This document shows positions 1-9,850 of a stretch of DNA of 54,279 nucleotides, piece by piece (position 1 is the first letter of the stretch; the number at the start of each line of letters is the position of its first letter). Made by a program: the position numbers and the translations under genes. Source of the stretch: Pedobacter panaciterrae (GTDB lineage: Bacteria > Bacteroidota > Bacteroidia > Sphingobacteriales > Sphingobacteriaceae); the NCBI RefSeq assembly GCF_001636695.1, contig NZ_LGEL01000027.1:1-54279 (forward strand), in the 5' to 3' direction. The notes under the pieces were generated by a model that saw only the letters and a list, made by a program, of their open reading frames with translations, had not been told where the DNA came from and made no database searches.

Positions 1-19
1 AGATGTGTATAAGAGACAG
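1..19. other. Tn5 transposase mosaic end (library adapter remnant)
   Basis: The first 19 bases, AGATGTGTATAAGAGACAG, are identical over their whole length to the Tn5 mosaic end that tagmentation library kits add to fragments. The match begins at base 1 and stops at base 19, as expected for an untrimmed adapter at a contig end. It is most likely not part of the genome. The sequence from base 20 looks like normal AT-rich intergenic DNA. Confidence 0.93.
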
Positions 20-312
20 GATTTTAGGATACAATATAGTCATTATTAGATAAGAAGTAACAATGATTCTCAGCTAATAAAATTTAAACTTGTATTAACC
101 AAAACCAAATATAGCCGATTATAAATACGAACGACGCGATTCCGGAATCCCGAAGTATTCTAAAAAAATCAGGACATGACCCCATAATAAATTATGGGCG
201 TAGTAATTTTTATTAGTAATTAATTAAAGAAAGGAGATAAGCCATAAAAGTATGAGCAATAAGAATATCGATTTCAGTTATTTAACTTAAAATTAATCAA
301 ACTAAATATAAA
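20..312. other. Upstream region of the SusC gene
   Basis: This stretch has no supported protein gene. It holds a perfect palindrome at 181-198 followed by a T-rich stretch, and an A/T-rich leader just before the SusC start. A purine-rich AAAGGAG at 230-236 precedes a possible 12-codon reading frame (252-290), but the spacing is too wide for a normal ribosome binding site. No convincing TAnnTTTG promoter was found, so the locus promoter may be of an alternative (ECF sigma or activator-dependent) type. Confidence 0.5.
181..198. repeat. Perfect 8-bp palindrome upstream of susC
   Basis: CCCATAAT and ATTATGGG flank two A residues, giving a perfect 8-bp inverted repeat 115 bp before the SusC start. 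A T-rich run follows about 10 bases later. It could be an operator half-site pair for a regulator of the uptake locus, or a weak terminator of a gene lying left of the window. The sequence alone does not decide between these. Confidence 0.5.
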
Positions 313-3300
313 ATGAAAAAATTAATACTCAAGAGATTTGTTCTTTTTGAACAAGCTTTGTTAAGAAGACAATATCCTGTCTTTCTGCTTCTGATTACCA
401 TAGTTTTATTGTCCCAGAGCGCTGCATTTGCACAACAAAAAACCATTACTGGTAAAGTAACTTTTCTGCAAAAACCACTCACGGGAGTCAGCGTTAAAGT
501 AAAGGGTACTAGCGGAGGGATGAGCACAGATGAACAGGGTAAATACACTATTTCTTTACCAACTGGCAGAGGGGTATTGGTGTTTACCTATATCGGATTT
601 CTTACAAAAGAAGTTATTGTAGAAGGTAGCACTACAATTAACGTTGAATTGGAAGAAGATAAGCAACAGCTAACAGAAGTTGTTGTTACGGGGTATGGCA
701 GTCAAAAAAGGGAATCAATAACTGGAGCTATTTCAACCATTACCAGCAAAGATTTAGAAAAGGTACATGGCGGATCGCAAGTAAGTACAGGACTTGCCGG
801 GAAATTGCCAGGCGTTACTTTTCGTATGCCTGATGGTAGACCAGGTGGAGGAGCCACAATTCAGGTAAGAAATATGGGTAATCCATTATTTGTAATTGAT
901 GGCATCCAGCAGGATAAGCGGCAGTTCGATAATCTTGCTCCGAGTGATGTGGAAAGTATTACCATTTTAAAGGATGCTTCTGCAGCTGTTTATGGTGTGC
1001 GCGCTGCGAACGGAGTAGTGGTAGTAACTACAAAAAGAGGAAGTAGGGGACAGAGTAACGTGATAAATGTTGATGCTTACACCGGATTCCAGAATTGGAG
1101 TCGGTTCCCGGATGTAGTAAATGACTCCTATGAATGGTATTTGGGTAAGGCGGATGCAGAGATGAACAATGGAGGTACAACAACAGTTACTAAAGAGGAG
1201 TTAGCCAAGTACAAAGAAGGCACTGCCCGAGGTTATCAAAGTTTTAACTGGAAAGACTTTATTGTACAGAAAAATGCCCCGCTATACCAACAAGCAATTA
1301 ATGCTACCGGTGGTTCTGATAGAATAAACTACTATTTTTCTGGAACAAACCTTTTTCAATATTCTGTATTAGGACGTGAATTTACGTATGGACGTAAAAA
1401 CATCAATGCCAATATGGATGCAAATATAACAGACAGGTTAAAAGTCGGCTTTGGCGTAAATGCATATAATGAAGTAAGGGATAATCCTGGAATACCGGGT
1501 GGTGATGATTATAATTTGCCTAAAGCAGCTATATTATGGAACAGACCATGGGAACGCCCTTATGCAAATGATAACCCAGAGTATATAAATGATATTGGCC
1601 ATAATGAATCCAATTGGGCTTATAATAACAAGAAGTACGGGGGATATTCTAATGACAGAAGACGTTATGGATCGGCCAGATTTAATGCTCAATATCAAGT
1701 TCCTTATATAAAAGGACTTGTTGCTCAGGGTTCTTATTCTTATGGACTTGAAGATCGCCTGTTGGATGGTCATGAATACACTTATAAGACATATACTTAT
1801 AATCCTACGGATGATAGCTACAAAGCCACAGGGGGGAGCACTAATCCTTGGAGGGAACGCAGGACCCAGAAGATAGAAAAGAATAATTATCAATTTGGAT
1901 TAAATTACAACAATACTTTTGGTAAGCATACGGTGGGGGGACTTCTTATATCAGAGAGATATGATGTAAGAGATAAAGAAGTATTTGTTCATGCTGTACC
2001 AGCTACAAACGTGCTCCCGCTTATCTATTTTAATACCACTGATACTTATGATGACCGCGATGACCAGGAAGCTCGCATCGGTTACATAGGGAAATTGAAC
2101 TATAATTTTGCTAATAAATATTACCTGGAGCTTTCAGGTAGAAGAGATGCTTCTTGGAAGTTTGCACCGAACAAAAGAGTAGGTTATTTCCCATCTGTTT
2201 CTGGTGGATGGAGAATCACTGAAGAGAAATTTATGAAATCTTTGTTAGGCGAGAATAGTAAGCTAAATGATTTGAAAATTCGTGCTTCTTATGGTACTCT
2301 GGGAGATGATGATAACGGGATATTGCCAACAGATTACCTTGCTGGTTACAACTATAATCGGAACGGATATGGTATTCTTGACGGAAATCCAATTATAGGA
2401 TCAAGGGACAAAGGCAAGCCTATTTTAAATATTTCCTGGTTTAAGAGTAAGATTCTGGATATAGGGGCCGACTTTACAATGTTTAATAATAAGCTTACCG
2501 GAAGTGTAGATTATTTTAAGAGATCAAGGACGGGACTTAGAGGAACCAAATATGATATAATTTTACCTACTGAAATTGGCTTTAATCTAAGTGACGAGAA
2601 CATAAACAAAGATCAACAATTTGGAGGTGAAGTATCCCTTTCTTATAATGGATCTGTAGGTACAGCAACTTATAGCGTTGGTGGAAATGTTGGGTATGCC
2701 CGCAGTAAATTTATCTCTTCTTATAAGCCTATATTTTTTAACTCCTGGGATCAGTACCGTAATTCTGCCGAAGGCAGATACCAAAACCTTTTCTGGGCAT
2801 ATGATGTAGTAGGACAGTTTAAATCGCAAGAAGAAATAAATAACTATCCCGTGAATATTGATGGTCAGGGAAATAAAACACTGTTGCCTGGTGATTTGAT
2901 TTATAAAGATCTCAACGGAGATGGAAAAATTGATGGATATGATGAACGGCCGCTAGGTTATGGAACTAATCAACCAGTTATTAACGGTGGATTTAATTTT
3001 ACAATAGCATGGAAAGGCTTTGATTTTGCTGCTGATTTTTCGATAGGATCAATGTATAGTTTTAATCAGGAAAACGAGATTAGAAGAGGGTATTCATATA
3101 ATTCAGGAGCTTTAAACACCATCTTAACCGACAGATGGAGAAGGGAAGATGCGTTTGATTTAAATAGCCAATGGATTCCGGGTAAGTATCCCGCATTACG
3201 TTTTAATGTCAATTCTGCGAGTTCAGTAAATAAGAATTCTATTTTTTGGTTGCACAATGTAACTGCTATCCGTGCCAGAACGCTAGAACTGGGTTATTCT

Positions 3301-3483
3301 TTACCTAAGTCATTAATAGGAAAAATAAACATTCAAAAGGCTCGCCTTTTTGTGAATGGCTATAACTTATTTTCTATTGATAACCTAAGAAAATATGGCG
3401 TTGACCCTGAGGTTCAGGGCACAAATGGCTTACAGTACCCACAAAATTCATTTATTAATATGGGTGTTAACCTCACTCTATAA
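313..3483 (+). CDS. SusC/RagA-family TonB-linked outer membrane transporter
   Basis: This 1056-residue protein should import an oligosaccharide or glycoside across the outer membrane using TonB energy. It starts with a signal peptide ending near AFAQ (about residue 41), followed by a carboxypeptidase-regulatory-like domain (about 45-115) and the family motif EVVVTGYG near residue 123. A plug domain follows (about 135-240, with the typical RNMGNPLFVIDGI segment), and the rest is a beta-barrel rich in aromatic residues. The length is normal for SusC. SusD follows after 20 bp, so the two are certainly co-expressed. No hybrid two-component or anti-sigma gene is visible next to it. The substrate cannot be read from the sequence. 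Confidence 0.95.
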   Translation: MKKLILKRFVLFEQALLRRQYPVFLLLITIVLLSQSAAFAQQKTITGKVTFLQKPLTGVSVKVKGTSGGMSTDEQGKYTISLPTGRGVLVFTYIGFLTKEVIVEGSTTINVELEEDKQQLTEVVVTGYGSQKRESITGAISTITSKDLEKVHGGSQVSTGLAGKLPGVTFRMPDGRPGGGATIQVRNMGNPLFVIDGIQQDKRQFDNLAPSDVESITILKDASAAVYGVRAANGVVVVTTKRGSRGQSNVINVDAYTGFQNWSRFPDVVNDSYEWYLGKADAEMNNGGTTTVTKEELAKYKEGTARGYQSFNWKDFIVQKNAPLYQQAINATGGSDRINYYFSGTNLFQYSVLGREFTYGRKNINANMDANITDRLKVGFGVNAYNEVRDNPGIPGGDDYNLPKAAILWNRPWERPYANDNPEYINDIGHNESNWAYNNKKYGGYSNDRRRYGSARFNAQYQVPYIKGLVAQGSYSYGLEDRLLDGHEYTYKTYTYNPTDDSYKATGGSTNPWRERRTQKIEKNNYQFGLNYNNTFGKHTVGGLLISERYDVRDKEVFVHAVPATNVLPLIYFNTTDTYDDRDDQEARIGYIGKLNYNFANKYYLELSGRRDASWKFAPNKRVGYFPSVSGGWRITEEKFMKSLLGENSKLNDLKIRASYGTLGDDDNGILPTDYLAGYNYNRNGYGILDGNPIIGSRDKGKPILNISWFKSKILDIGADFTMFNNKLTGSVDYFKRSRTGLRGTKYDIILPTEIGFNLSDENINKDQQFGGEVSLSYNGSVGTATYSVGGNVGYARSKFISSYKPIFFNSWDQYRNSAEGRYQNLFWAYDVVGQFKSQEEINNYPVNIDGQGNKTLLPGDLIYKDLNGDGKIDGYDERPLGYGTNQPVINGGFNFTIAWKGFDFAADFSIGSMYSFNQENEIRRGYSYNSGALNTILTDRWRREDAFDLNSQWIPGKYPALRFNVNSASSVNKNSIFWLHNVTAIRARTLELGYSLPKSLIGKINIQKARLFVNGYNLFSIDNLRKYGVDPEVQGTNGLQYPQNSFINMGVNLTL

Positions 3484-3503
3484 TGGTTTTTAATTGAACT
3501 AAC

Positions 3504-5435
3504 ATGAAAAATAAATTTATAATAGCAATATCCGCCTTATTCCTTTTTGGTTTTGGGTGCAAAAGCGATTCGGATTATTTAAACATTAAACCTACCCAGG
3601 TACTTAGCACTGAGTTGGCCTTTAGTGATCCTGCACAGGTAATATCTATTTTAGCTGATCTTTACAATCGTCAATACGATTATCCAAGGTTGACTGAATG
3701 GGTTACTTTTGGTGATTTTAATGAGTCATTTTATTCTGAAAATGGCCAGTACAACAATTATCATGGCAATAGTACCTGGAGTTTTAGAGGTTACAGAGGA
3801 CCTGATGTGTCTGGTAAAGCGACATATTTTTGGACACCATGGGATTATACTTATATCCGCGAGCTTAACCTTTTTATGGAACGGTGTGCAACAGCGACTT
3901 CATTGGATGCAACCACTAAAGCATCTTATATAGCAGAGGCCAGGTTTTTAAGGGCAAGCTACTATTTTACATTAGCTCAATATTATGGCGGAGTTCCTAT
4001 TATTCTCAATTCGCTGGAATTTAATGGAACTGATGTTACCTCTTTACAATATCCAAGAGCAAAAGAATCAGAAATGTATGATTTTGTAATCAAGGAAGCA
4101 GAAGAGTTAAAATTGTTACTTCCTGCAAATAGCAATACTAAAGCCCGTGCAACTAAGGGTGCTGCTTTGGCTATGGAATCGAGGGCTGCTTTGTATGCTG
4201 CTTCTATCGCAAAATATGGCGCAACTACTCCATCAGTTTCTCTATCAGGTGGCGAAGTAGGTATCCCTGCAGGGATGGCGAATGCTTATTACACTACTGC
4301 ATTGAAAGCCGCTGAAGAAATTATCAGTGGGTCAGCAGGAGCTTATTCACTATACAAGAAACAGCCTGGAAATCTTTCCGAAAATTTTGCGGCAATATTT
4401 TATGATAAAACACAAAATAATGAGGTTATATGGGTTGATGATTATGCATTGAAATTTAAGAGACATGGATTTACACAGTTAAATCAACCTCGTTTTGGTG
4501 CGGAAGAAGAGGAGGGTGGTCGTATCAATCCATCTCTTAATCTGGTTCAATCATTTGAAAAGTTAGACAATACATTTGCTCCCCTGGCTACCAATGACGG
4601 TTCTGGAAACTATATTTATTATACTAATCAACAAGATATATTCGCTGACAGGGATGCGCGCCTGGCTGGTACAGTAATGATCCCAGGATCAAGTTTTAAA
4701 TCAAGACCAGTAGATATTTGGGCTGGTGTACAACTGGCAGATGGTACCGTAATAAGCGGGGGTGAGCGTGGTGCTCAAAAAATACTACCAGGTAAAACAG
4801 TACCAGAACAAGTTGTTGGATTTGATGGGCCTATTAGTGGAATTGACTTTACAGCTCAAACCGGTTTCTATATCCGGAAGTATCAGGATCCTGCTATTGG
4901 TTCAGGACAGCGTGGTATAGGAAGTGCTGTTTGGAGAGTGAGATATCGTTATGCTGAAATTTTATTAAATGCAGCTGAGGCAGCATTTGAATTAGGGCAG
5001 ACTTCTACTGCAGCGGGATATATGAATCAGGTGAGAGCCAGAGCAGGACTAATTGTTCCTCTAACTGCAGGCGATATTTCTTTTGATAGAATTGTGCACG
5101 AACGTAGGGTAGAATTCGCATTTGAAGGCCAGTATTTCTTTGATCTTAAGAGGTTTAGAATTGCTCATCAAATATTTGATGGTGTTACCTTAAGTAAAAC
5201 GGATCTTTTAAGTAATCTCTCTAAGGCTACAAAACGTAGCACTCAGCCATATGGCTTGCTACCGTATAAATATTATGCGCCCGGATCACCAAACAATGGT
5301 AAGTGGATTTATAAAGTTGACTTATCAAACAAAGTAACTGCAAGCGATAACTGGCAATTAGGTAATTACTATAGTGAGATCGAAGCCGATATCCTAACTA
5401 GAAACCCAAAGTTAGTTAAACAACCTAATCAATAA
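3504..5435 (+). CDS. SusD/RagB-family outer membrane lipoprotein
   Basis: This is the surface glycan-binding lid partner of the preceding SusC transporter. The 643-residue protein has a lipoprotein signal peptide with the lipidated Cys at residue 19 (FGFGC). It carries the family's helical repeat motifs, including EARFLRASYYF near residue 150 and the C-terminal block HERRVEFAFEGQYFFDLKRF, both hallmarks of SusD. It is somewhat longer than the average SusD (500-600 residues). Its position directly after SusC and before a DUF3823 lipoprotein is a standard arrangement in Bacteroidota uptake loci. Confidence 0.95.
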   Translation: MKNKFIIAISALFLFGFGCKSDSDYLNIKPTQVLSTELAFSDPAQVISILADLYNRQYDYPRLTEWVTFGDFNESFYSENGQYNNYHGNSTWSFRGYRGPDVSGKATYFWTPWDYTYIRELNLFMERCATATSLDATTKASYIAEARFLRASYYFTLAQYYGGVPIILNSLEFNGTDVTSLQYPRAKESEMYDFVIKEAEELKLLLPANSNTKARATKGAALAMESRAALYAASIAKYGATTPSVSLSGGEVGIPAGMANAYYTTALKAAEEIISGSAGAYSLYKKQPGNLSENFAAIFYDKTQNNEVIWVDDYALKFKRHGFTQLNQPRFGAEEEEGGRINPSLNLVQSFEKLDNTFAPLATNDGSGNYIYYTNQQDIFADRDARLAGTVMIPGSSFKSRPVDIWAGVQLADGTVISGGERGAQKILPGKTVPEQVVGFDGPISGIDFTAQTGFYIRKYQDPAIGSGQRGIGSAVWRVRYRYAEILLNAAEAAFELGQTSTAAGYMNQVRARAGLIVPLTAGDISFDRIVHERRVEFAFEGQYFFDLKRFRIAHQIFDGVTLSKTDLLSNLSKATKRSTQPYGLLPYKYYAPGSPNNGKWIYKVDLSNKVTASDNWQLGNYYSEIEADILTRNPKLVKQPNQ

Positions 5436-5460
5436 GTACTTATCTATAAATCTTATAATT

Positions 5461-6162
5461 ATGAAAATTAAATTTCATTATATACTGTTTTTCGCGCTCT
5501 ATGCCATTGTTCTTTCTTGTAAGAAGGATAATTATGATGCGCCTAAGGCTGCTTTAACCGGACGTATAGTTTATAAAGGCGAGCCGCTAAATTTTGAGTA
5601 CAATAAGGTAAGTTATGAGTTGTATCAATCTGGTTTTGGTAAAACAGGAGCTATTGGCAGCACATTTTCACCAGAGGGAGGGTTTTCACATCTACTTTTT
5701 GACGGTCTTTATAAAATGGTAGTTCCAATTGGTCAAGGCCCCTTTGTATGGAAGCAAAATACTGCGGGCAAGCCTGATTCAGTTGCTATAACTTTAAAAG
5801 GAAATACCAGCATGGATATTGAGGTTATGCCTTACTATATGATAAGAACGCCACAACTAACTTATTCAGGTGGAAGCGTTACGGGAACATTTAAATTAGA
5901 GCAGATTGTAAAAGACGTAAATGCTAAGACAGTAGAACGCGTAACACTTTATATCAGCAAAACGAGATTCGCGGATTCCCAAACCAATATTGCTACCACT
6001 AATTTAGCTGGTACCGCAATTGCCGACTTAAATAACGTGAGTCTAAGTGTTACTGTTCCTGCATTAGTACCTGCCCAAAATTATGTGTTCGCCAGCATTG
6101 GAGTCAAATTCTCAGGCGTTGACGATATGATTTTTGCACCTGTAAAGAAATTAACTTTTTAA
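5461..6162 (+). CDS. DUF3823-type surface lipoprotein
   Basis: This 233-residue lipoprotein has a signal peptide and lipobox Cys at residue 20 (IVLSC). The mature part begins with a beta-sandwich segment of the type ALTGRIVYKGEPLNFE, followed by a second immunoglobulin-like beta domain (about 120-233). This two-domain layout and the position right after SusD match the DUF3823 family, whose members are found in SusCD loci and are thought to assist glycan binding at the cell surface. That role is inferred from family context. A hairpin follows the gene, marking the likely end of the susCD transcript. Confidence 0.85.
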   Translation: MKIKFHYILFFALYAIVLSCKKDNYDAPKAALTGRIVYKGEPLNFEYNKVSYELYQSGFGKTGAIGSTFSPEGGFSHLLFDGLYKMVVPIGQGPFVWKQNTAGKPDSVAITLKGNTSMDIEVMPYYMIRTPQLTYSGGSVTGTFKLEQIVKDVNAKTVERVTLYISKTRFADSQTNIATTNLAGTAIADLNNVSLSVTVPALVPAQNYVFASIGVKFSGVDDMIFAPVKKLTF

Positions 6163-6176
6163 TATTTTTTTAAGTT

Positions 6177-6210
6177 AAACCTGCTCTCATTTTTCTTAGG
6201 GAGCAGGTTT
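6177..6210 (+). terminator. Hairpin after the SusCD-DUF3823 unit
   Basis: AAACCTGCTC pairs with GAGCAGGTTT around a 14-base loop, and the pairing can extend to 12 bp with one G-T pair. It lies 15 bp after the DUF3823 stop. The U-tract after the stem is short and interrupted, so it may be a weak terminator or an mRNA-stabilising hairpin that lowers expression of the downstream enzyme genes relative to susCD. Confidence 0.6.
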
Positions 6211-6273
6211 AATAAAGTTTAAAAAGATGATTTTAGCTAAACAGTATTTTTTAACTAAATAATCTTAACACAA

Positions 6274-9200
6274 ATGAGAAAAGCATTTTTTTTATTGCTG
6301 ATTAGCTGTCTATTGTTCCAAAACTGCTCTAACAAAACAAGAATGAGTGGAGCAGTGCAGGAAGTATCGAGTTTCGGCAAAGAATCACCCCGAAGGACAG
6401 AAGTTTTATTTCTTGGTAATACCAGTACACATCACGATTCCGGTAAATATGCCCCCTGGCTGGCTATTGAGCTTTTTAAAAGTGGCATTAACCTCACTTA
6501 TACAACAGATCTAAAGGATTTGAATACAGAAAATCTTAACAAATATGATGGATTGATTATTTATGCCAACCATGATACCATCTCCTCTTCACAAGAGCAG
6601 GCTTTAAAGGGTTTTGTAGAAAGTGGTAAGGGCTTAATTCCCTTACATTCTGCTTCTGGATGTTTTAAAAATTCTGAATGGTATGTAAAGGCAATTGGTG
6701 GTCAGTTTGCATCGCATGGGAAAGGATCATTTACTGCTCAAATTGTAAATCCTTCACATCAGATAATGGAAAATATTCCGGCGTTTACAACAACGGATGA
6801 GACCTATGTTCATCAAAAGCTCAATTCTGATATCGTTGTTTTAACGGAGCGTACAGAAGGCTCAAAAAAAGAGCCCTATACCTGGGTTCGTAATGAGGGA
6901 AAGGGACGGGTTTTTTATACAGCTTATGGGCATCATGATGCAACATGGAAAAACGGAAGTTTTTTAAAATTGGTTAGAAATGGAGTTTTATGGGCGATAG
7001 GCGATAATGTTAAAGATCAAATTGCCCGATTAAAAATCCCGGATGTTAGTATTTATTCTGACACAATAGCCGATTTTACTGCTAGACATCTGGTCCCCAA
7101 AATACAAGAAGGACTAACTCCGGAAGAATCTATGAAGTTAATACAGGTACCTGCGGACTTTGAAATCAAACTTTTTGCTGCGGAACCAGATATCACCAAT
7201 CCTATTGCAATGGCATGGGATGAAAGAGGGCGACTTTGGATAGTAGAATCTGTAGATTATCCAAATACCTTTATTGAAACGGATGGAGCCGCAAATGACA
7301 GGATAAAAATTTGTGAGGACACGGATGGAGATGGTAAAGCTGATAAATTTACCATTTTCGCAGACAGCTTAAATATTCCAACAAGTATAGTTTTTGCTAA
7401 TGATGGAGTAATTATTTCCCAGGCGCCTAATATGGTATTCTTGAAAGATACCAATGGTGATGACAAGGCAGATATTCACGAAATAATATCAACCGGGTGG
7501 GGTAAAAATGACACCCATGCAGGCCCTTCAAATCTGCAATATGGTTTCGATAATAAAATATGGGGCGTTGTAGGTTTTTCAGGGTTCAATGGTCAGATTG
7601 ATGGAGTTAATACCCGTTTTGGTCAGGGTGTTTACCGATTTAAGCCTGATGGTGAGGATTTTGAGTACCTTGCTCCGACAAGTAATAATACCTGGGGACT
7701 TGGTTTTTCTGAAGAGAACAATGTTTTTATATCCACTGCAAATAATACACACAGTGCATTTTACTCTATGCCTGCTTCCTATACAAGAAGGACACTTCCC
7801 GGTTTAAATCTCAATGCAGTTCAGAAAATCGATGGTCATTATGATGCTCATTCAATGACACCTAACCTCCGACAAGTGGACGTGGTTGGTGGATTTACTT
7901 CTGCCGCTGGCCATCATTTATACACTGCCAGAAATTTCCCAAAAAATTATTGGAATCGTATTGCCTTTATATCCGAACCAACGGTGAAATTAATCCATAA
8001 CGCGATCATTGAGCCAGACGGAGCAGGATTTAAAGAGAAAGACGGCTGGAACTTCCTGGCAAGCTCAGATGAATGGGTTGGTCCGGTACAAGCAGAAGTT
8101 GGCCCTGATGGAGCTGTATGGGTGGCTGATTGGTATAATTTTGTCATTCAGCACAACACATTTGTTCCAAGACAATCACCTACTGAGTTTATTCTGCCTC
8201 TTACTTTAGCCGATCAAAAGTTAGGACAAGGAAATGCATTGATCAGTAATTTAAGAGATTTGGACCGTGGCAGGATATATCGTGTGATCTATAAAAAGGC
8301 AGAACCATATGCCCCAGTTTCATTGTCTAAAAATAATACCTCTGGATTAATTGCTGCATTAGAAAGCGACAATCTGTTTTGGCGATTAACAGCTCAACGT
8401 TTATTGGTAGAGAAAAAAGATCAGAGTGCTATCCCCGCATTATTAAAATTAATAGCCAATCAGAAAGTAGATGAGATTGGTCTTAATGGGCCTGCCGTAA
8501 ATGCATTGTGGACATTACATGGTATGGGAGTTTTAGAAGGAAAAAATGCTAATGCCACAGAAGTTGTTGTTCAAGCTTTATCCCATCCCGCAGCTGGAGT
8601 AAGGAAAGCAGCGATAGAGGTATTGCCTAAAAATAATCATACAGTACATATGATGCAAAGTAGTGGTGTTCTCAACGATCGTAATTTAAATACAAGAATG
8701 GCTGCTATTTTAACACTTGTAGCTTTACCTGCATCGCAAGGAACCGCAAAAATTATTTATGATGCTAGTTTTGAAGCAGAAAATGAGAAAGATCCCTGGC
8801 TGACGCAAGCATTATTTGCAGCAGCATTGAAGAATAGGGACGGGTTTTTATCTATCTCAAGGGAAAGCGGAAAAAAAGCAAAAGACTCAAGTCTAAACCA
8901 GCGTTTGGTAAATGCAGCTAGCCAGGAGATTTATATATTGGATAGAAGCAATAGTTCCCACCTGTCACCAGATGTTAAAGGAAAGGAAATTCATTTTAAA
9001 GCCATCATAACGAAGGCTAAAAACGAAGAATTTGAAGGTGTTATTATAGCTCAGGGGAATAAGGAAAATGGGTATTGTTTATTTATTCAGTCTGGAAACC
9101 TGAATATGCTGGTTAACCAAAATGGAAAGTCATATAAAGCAGTAACAAAAGATTCAGTCCCAAACAGATCTTTTGAGGTTATTGCCAGATTAGAAGCAGG

Positions 9201-9831
9201 AGGTATAATGACACTCGAAATAAACAACAGAACAGTGGCAAGTGCCAAAGCCCCCGGACTCTTTAAAAATGCGCTTAGTGGTGGTTTACGTATTGGTGTA
9301 GGCAAGGAGGGAGATGGCCAGAAAACTTTCTATAATGGCATGTTGCCATTAAAGGGTGACATAAAAAATGCTTCACTCGAATTAAAAAAAGTAAATCCTT
9401 CAGAAAATAAAATTGATGCATCAGTACCAGCAATTAGAAATGATGATTCTAGGCCTATGTTGATTAAAATCAAAGTAGTAAAAGACCTGATGCAGTATGA
9501 TAAAAACCTCTTTACAGTAAAAGCTGGACAAAAGCTGATTTTTGAATTGGAAAATCCAGATGGTATGCAGCATAATATGCTCATCATTAAACCCGGAACC
9601 TTACAAAAAGTAGGGAAGGCGGCTGATGATATGCTTCGCGACCCGCAGGCAGCTCAAAAAAGTTATGTACCTAATATGCCCGAGGTTTTGCATGCCACTA
9701 AACTTTTGAATACTGGGGATGTGGTGACTTTTGAGTTTACGGTGCCGGGAGTAACTGGAGATTACCCCTTTCTTTGCACGTTCCCTGGTCACTGGAGAGG
9801 TATGAATGGAATTATGAGAGTAATTAAATAA
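6274..9831 (+). CDS. ThuA / sorbosone-dehydrogenase-like propeller / HEAT / cupredoxin fusion protein
   Basis: This very large exported protein (1185 residues) has five regions. A signal sequence (possible lipid Cys18) is followed by a ThuA domain (about 42-243). Next comes a beta-propeller of the membrane-bound dehydrogenase type (about 285-680) with two calcium-loop-like motifs, DTDGDGKAD and DTNGDDKAD. HEAT-like helices (about 690-880) and a laminin-G-like beta sandwich (about 905-1050) come next. The C-terminus is a blue-copper domain with ligands that can be read directly: His1100, Cys1168, His1173 and Met1177 (C-X4-H-X3-M). Related proteins usually end in a c-type haem domain, but no CXXCH occurs here. 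The likely role is periplasmic or surface oxidation of a sugar, with the copper domain as electron acceptor. Substrate and cofactor are unknown. Confidence 0.85.
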   Translation: MRKAFFLLLISCLLFQNCSNKTRMSGAVQEVSSFGKESPRRTEVLFLGNTSTHHDSGKYAPWLAIELFKSGINLTYTTDLKDLNTENLNKYDGLIIYANHDTISSSQEQALKGFVESGKGLIPLHSASGCFKNSEWYVKAIGGQFASHGKGSFTAQIVNPSHQIMENIPAFTTTDETYVHQKLNSDIVVLTERTEGSKKEPYTWVRNEGKGRVFYTAYGHHDATWKNGSFLKLVRNGVLWAIGDNVKDQIARLKIPDVSIYSDTIADFTARHLVPKIQEGLTPEESMKLIQVPADFEIKLFAAEPDITNPIAMAWDERGRLWIVESVDYPNTFIETDGAANDRIKICEDTDGDGKADKFTIFADSLNIPTSIVFANDGVIISQAPNMVFLKDTNGDDKADIHEIISTGWGKNDTHAGPSNLQYGFDNKIWGVVGFSGFNGQIDGVNTRFGQGVYRFKPDGEDFEYLAPTSNNTWGLGFSEENNVFISTANNTHSAFYSMPASYTRRTLPGLNLNAVQKIDGHYDAHSMTPNLRQVDVVGGFTSAAGHHLYTARNFPKNYWNRIAFISEPTVKLIHNAIIEPDGAGFKEKDGWNFLASSDEWVGPVQAEVGPDGAVWVADWYNFVIQHNTFVPRQSPTEFILPLTLADQKLGQGNALISNLRDLDRGRIYRVIYKKAEPYAPVSLSKNNTSGLIAALESDNLFWRLTAQRLLVEKKDQSAIPALLKLIANQKVDEIGLNGPAVNALWTLHGMGVLEGKNANATEVVVQALSHPAAGVRKAAIEVLPKNNHTVHMMQSSGVLNDRNLNTRMAAILTLVALPASQGTAKIIYDASFEAENEKDPWLTQALFAAALKNRDGFLSISRESGKKAKDSSLNQRLVNAASQEIYILDRSNSSHLSPDVKGKEIHFKAIITKAKNEEFEGVIIAQGNKENGYCLFIQSGNLNMLVNQNGKSYKAVTKDSVPNRSFEVIARLEAGGIMTLEINNRTVASAKAPGLFKNALSGGLRIGVGKEGDGQKTFYNGMLPLKGDIKNASLELKKVNPSENKIDASVPAIRNDDSRPMLIKIKVVKDLMQYDKNLFTVKAGQKLIFELENPDGMQHNMLIIKPGTLQKVGKAADDMLRDPQAAQKSYVPNMPEVLHATKLLNTGDVVTFEFTVPGVTGDYPFLCTFPGHWRGMNGIMRVIK

Positions 9832-9850
9832 TTAAAATAATTTTTTTGAT

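Noticed and set aside
252-290. Twelve-codon reading frame (MSNKNIDFSYLT) behind a purine-rich motif before susC
   Set aside because: The AAGGAG motif is 15 bases from the ATG, too far for normal initiation, and a frame this short is expected by chance.
1534-1893. 119-codon minus-strand reading frame inside susC
   Set aside because: It runs antisense to a clear SusC barrel region and shows no family motif.
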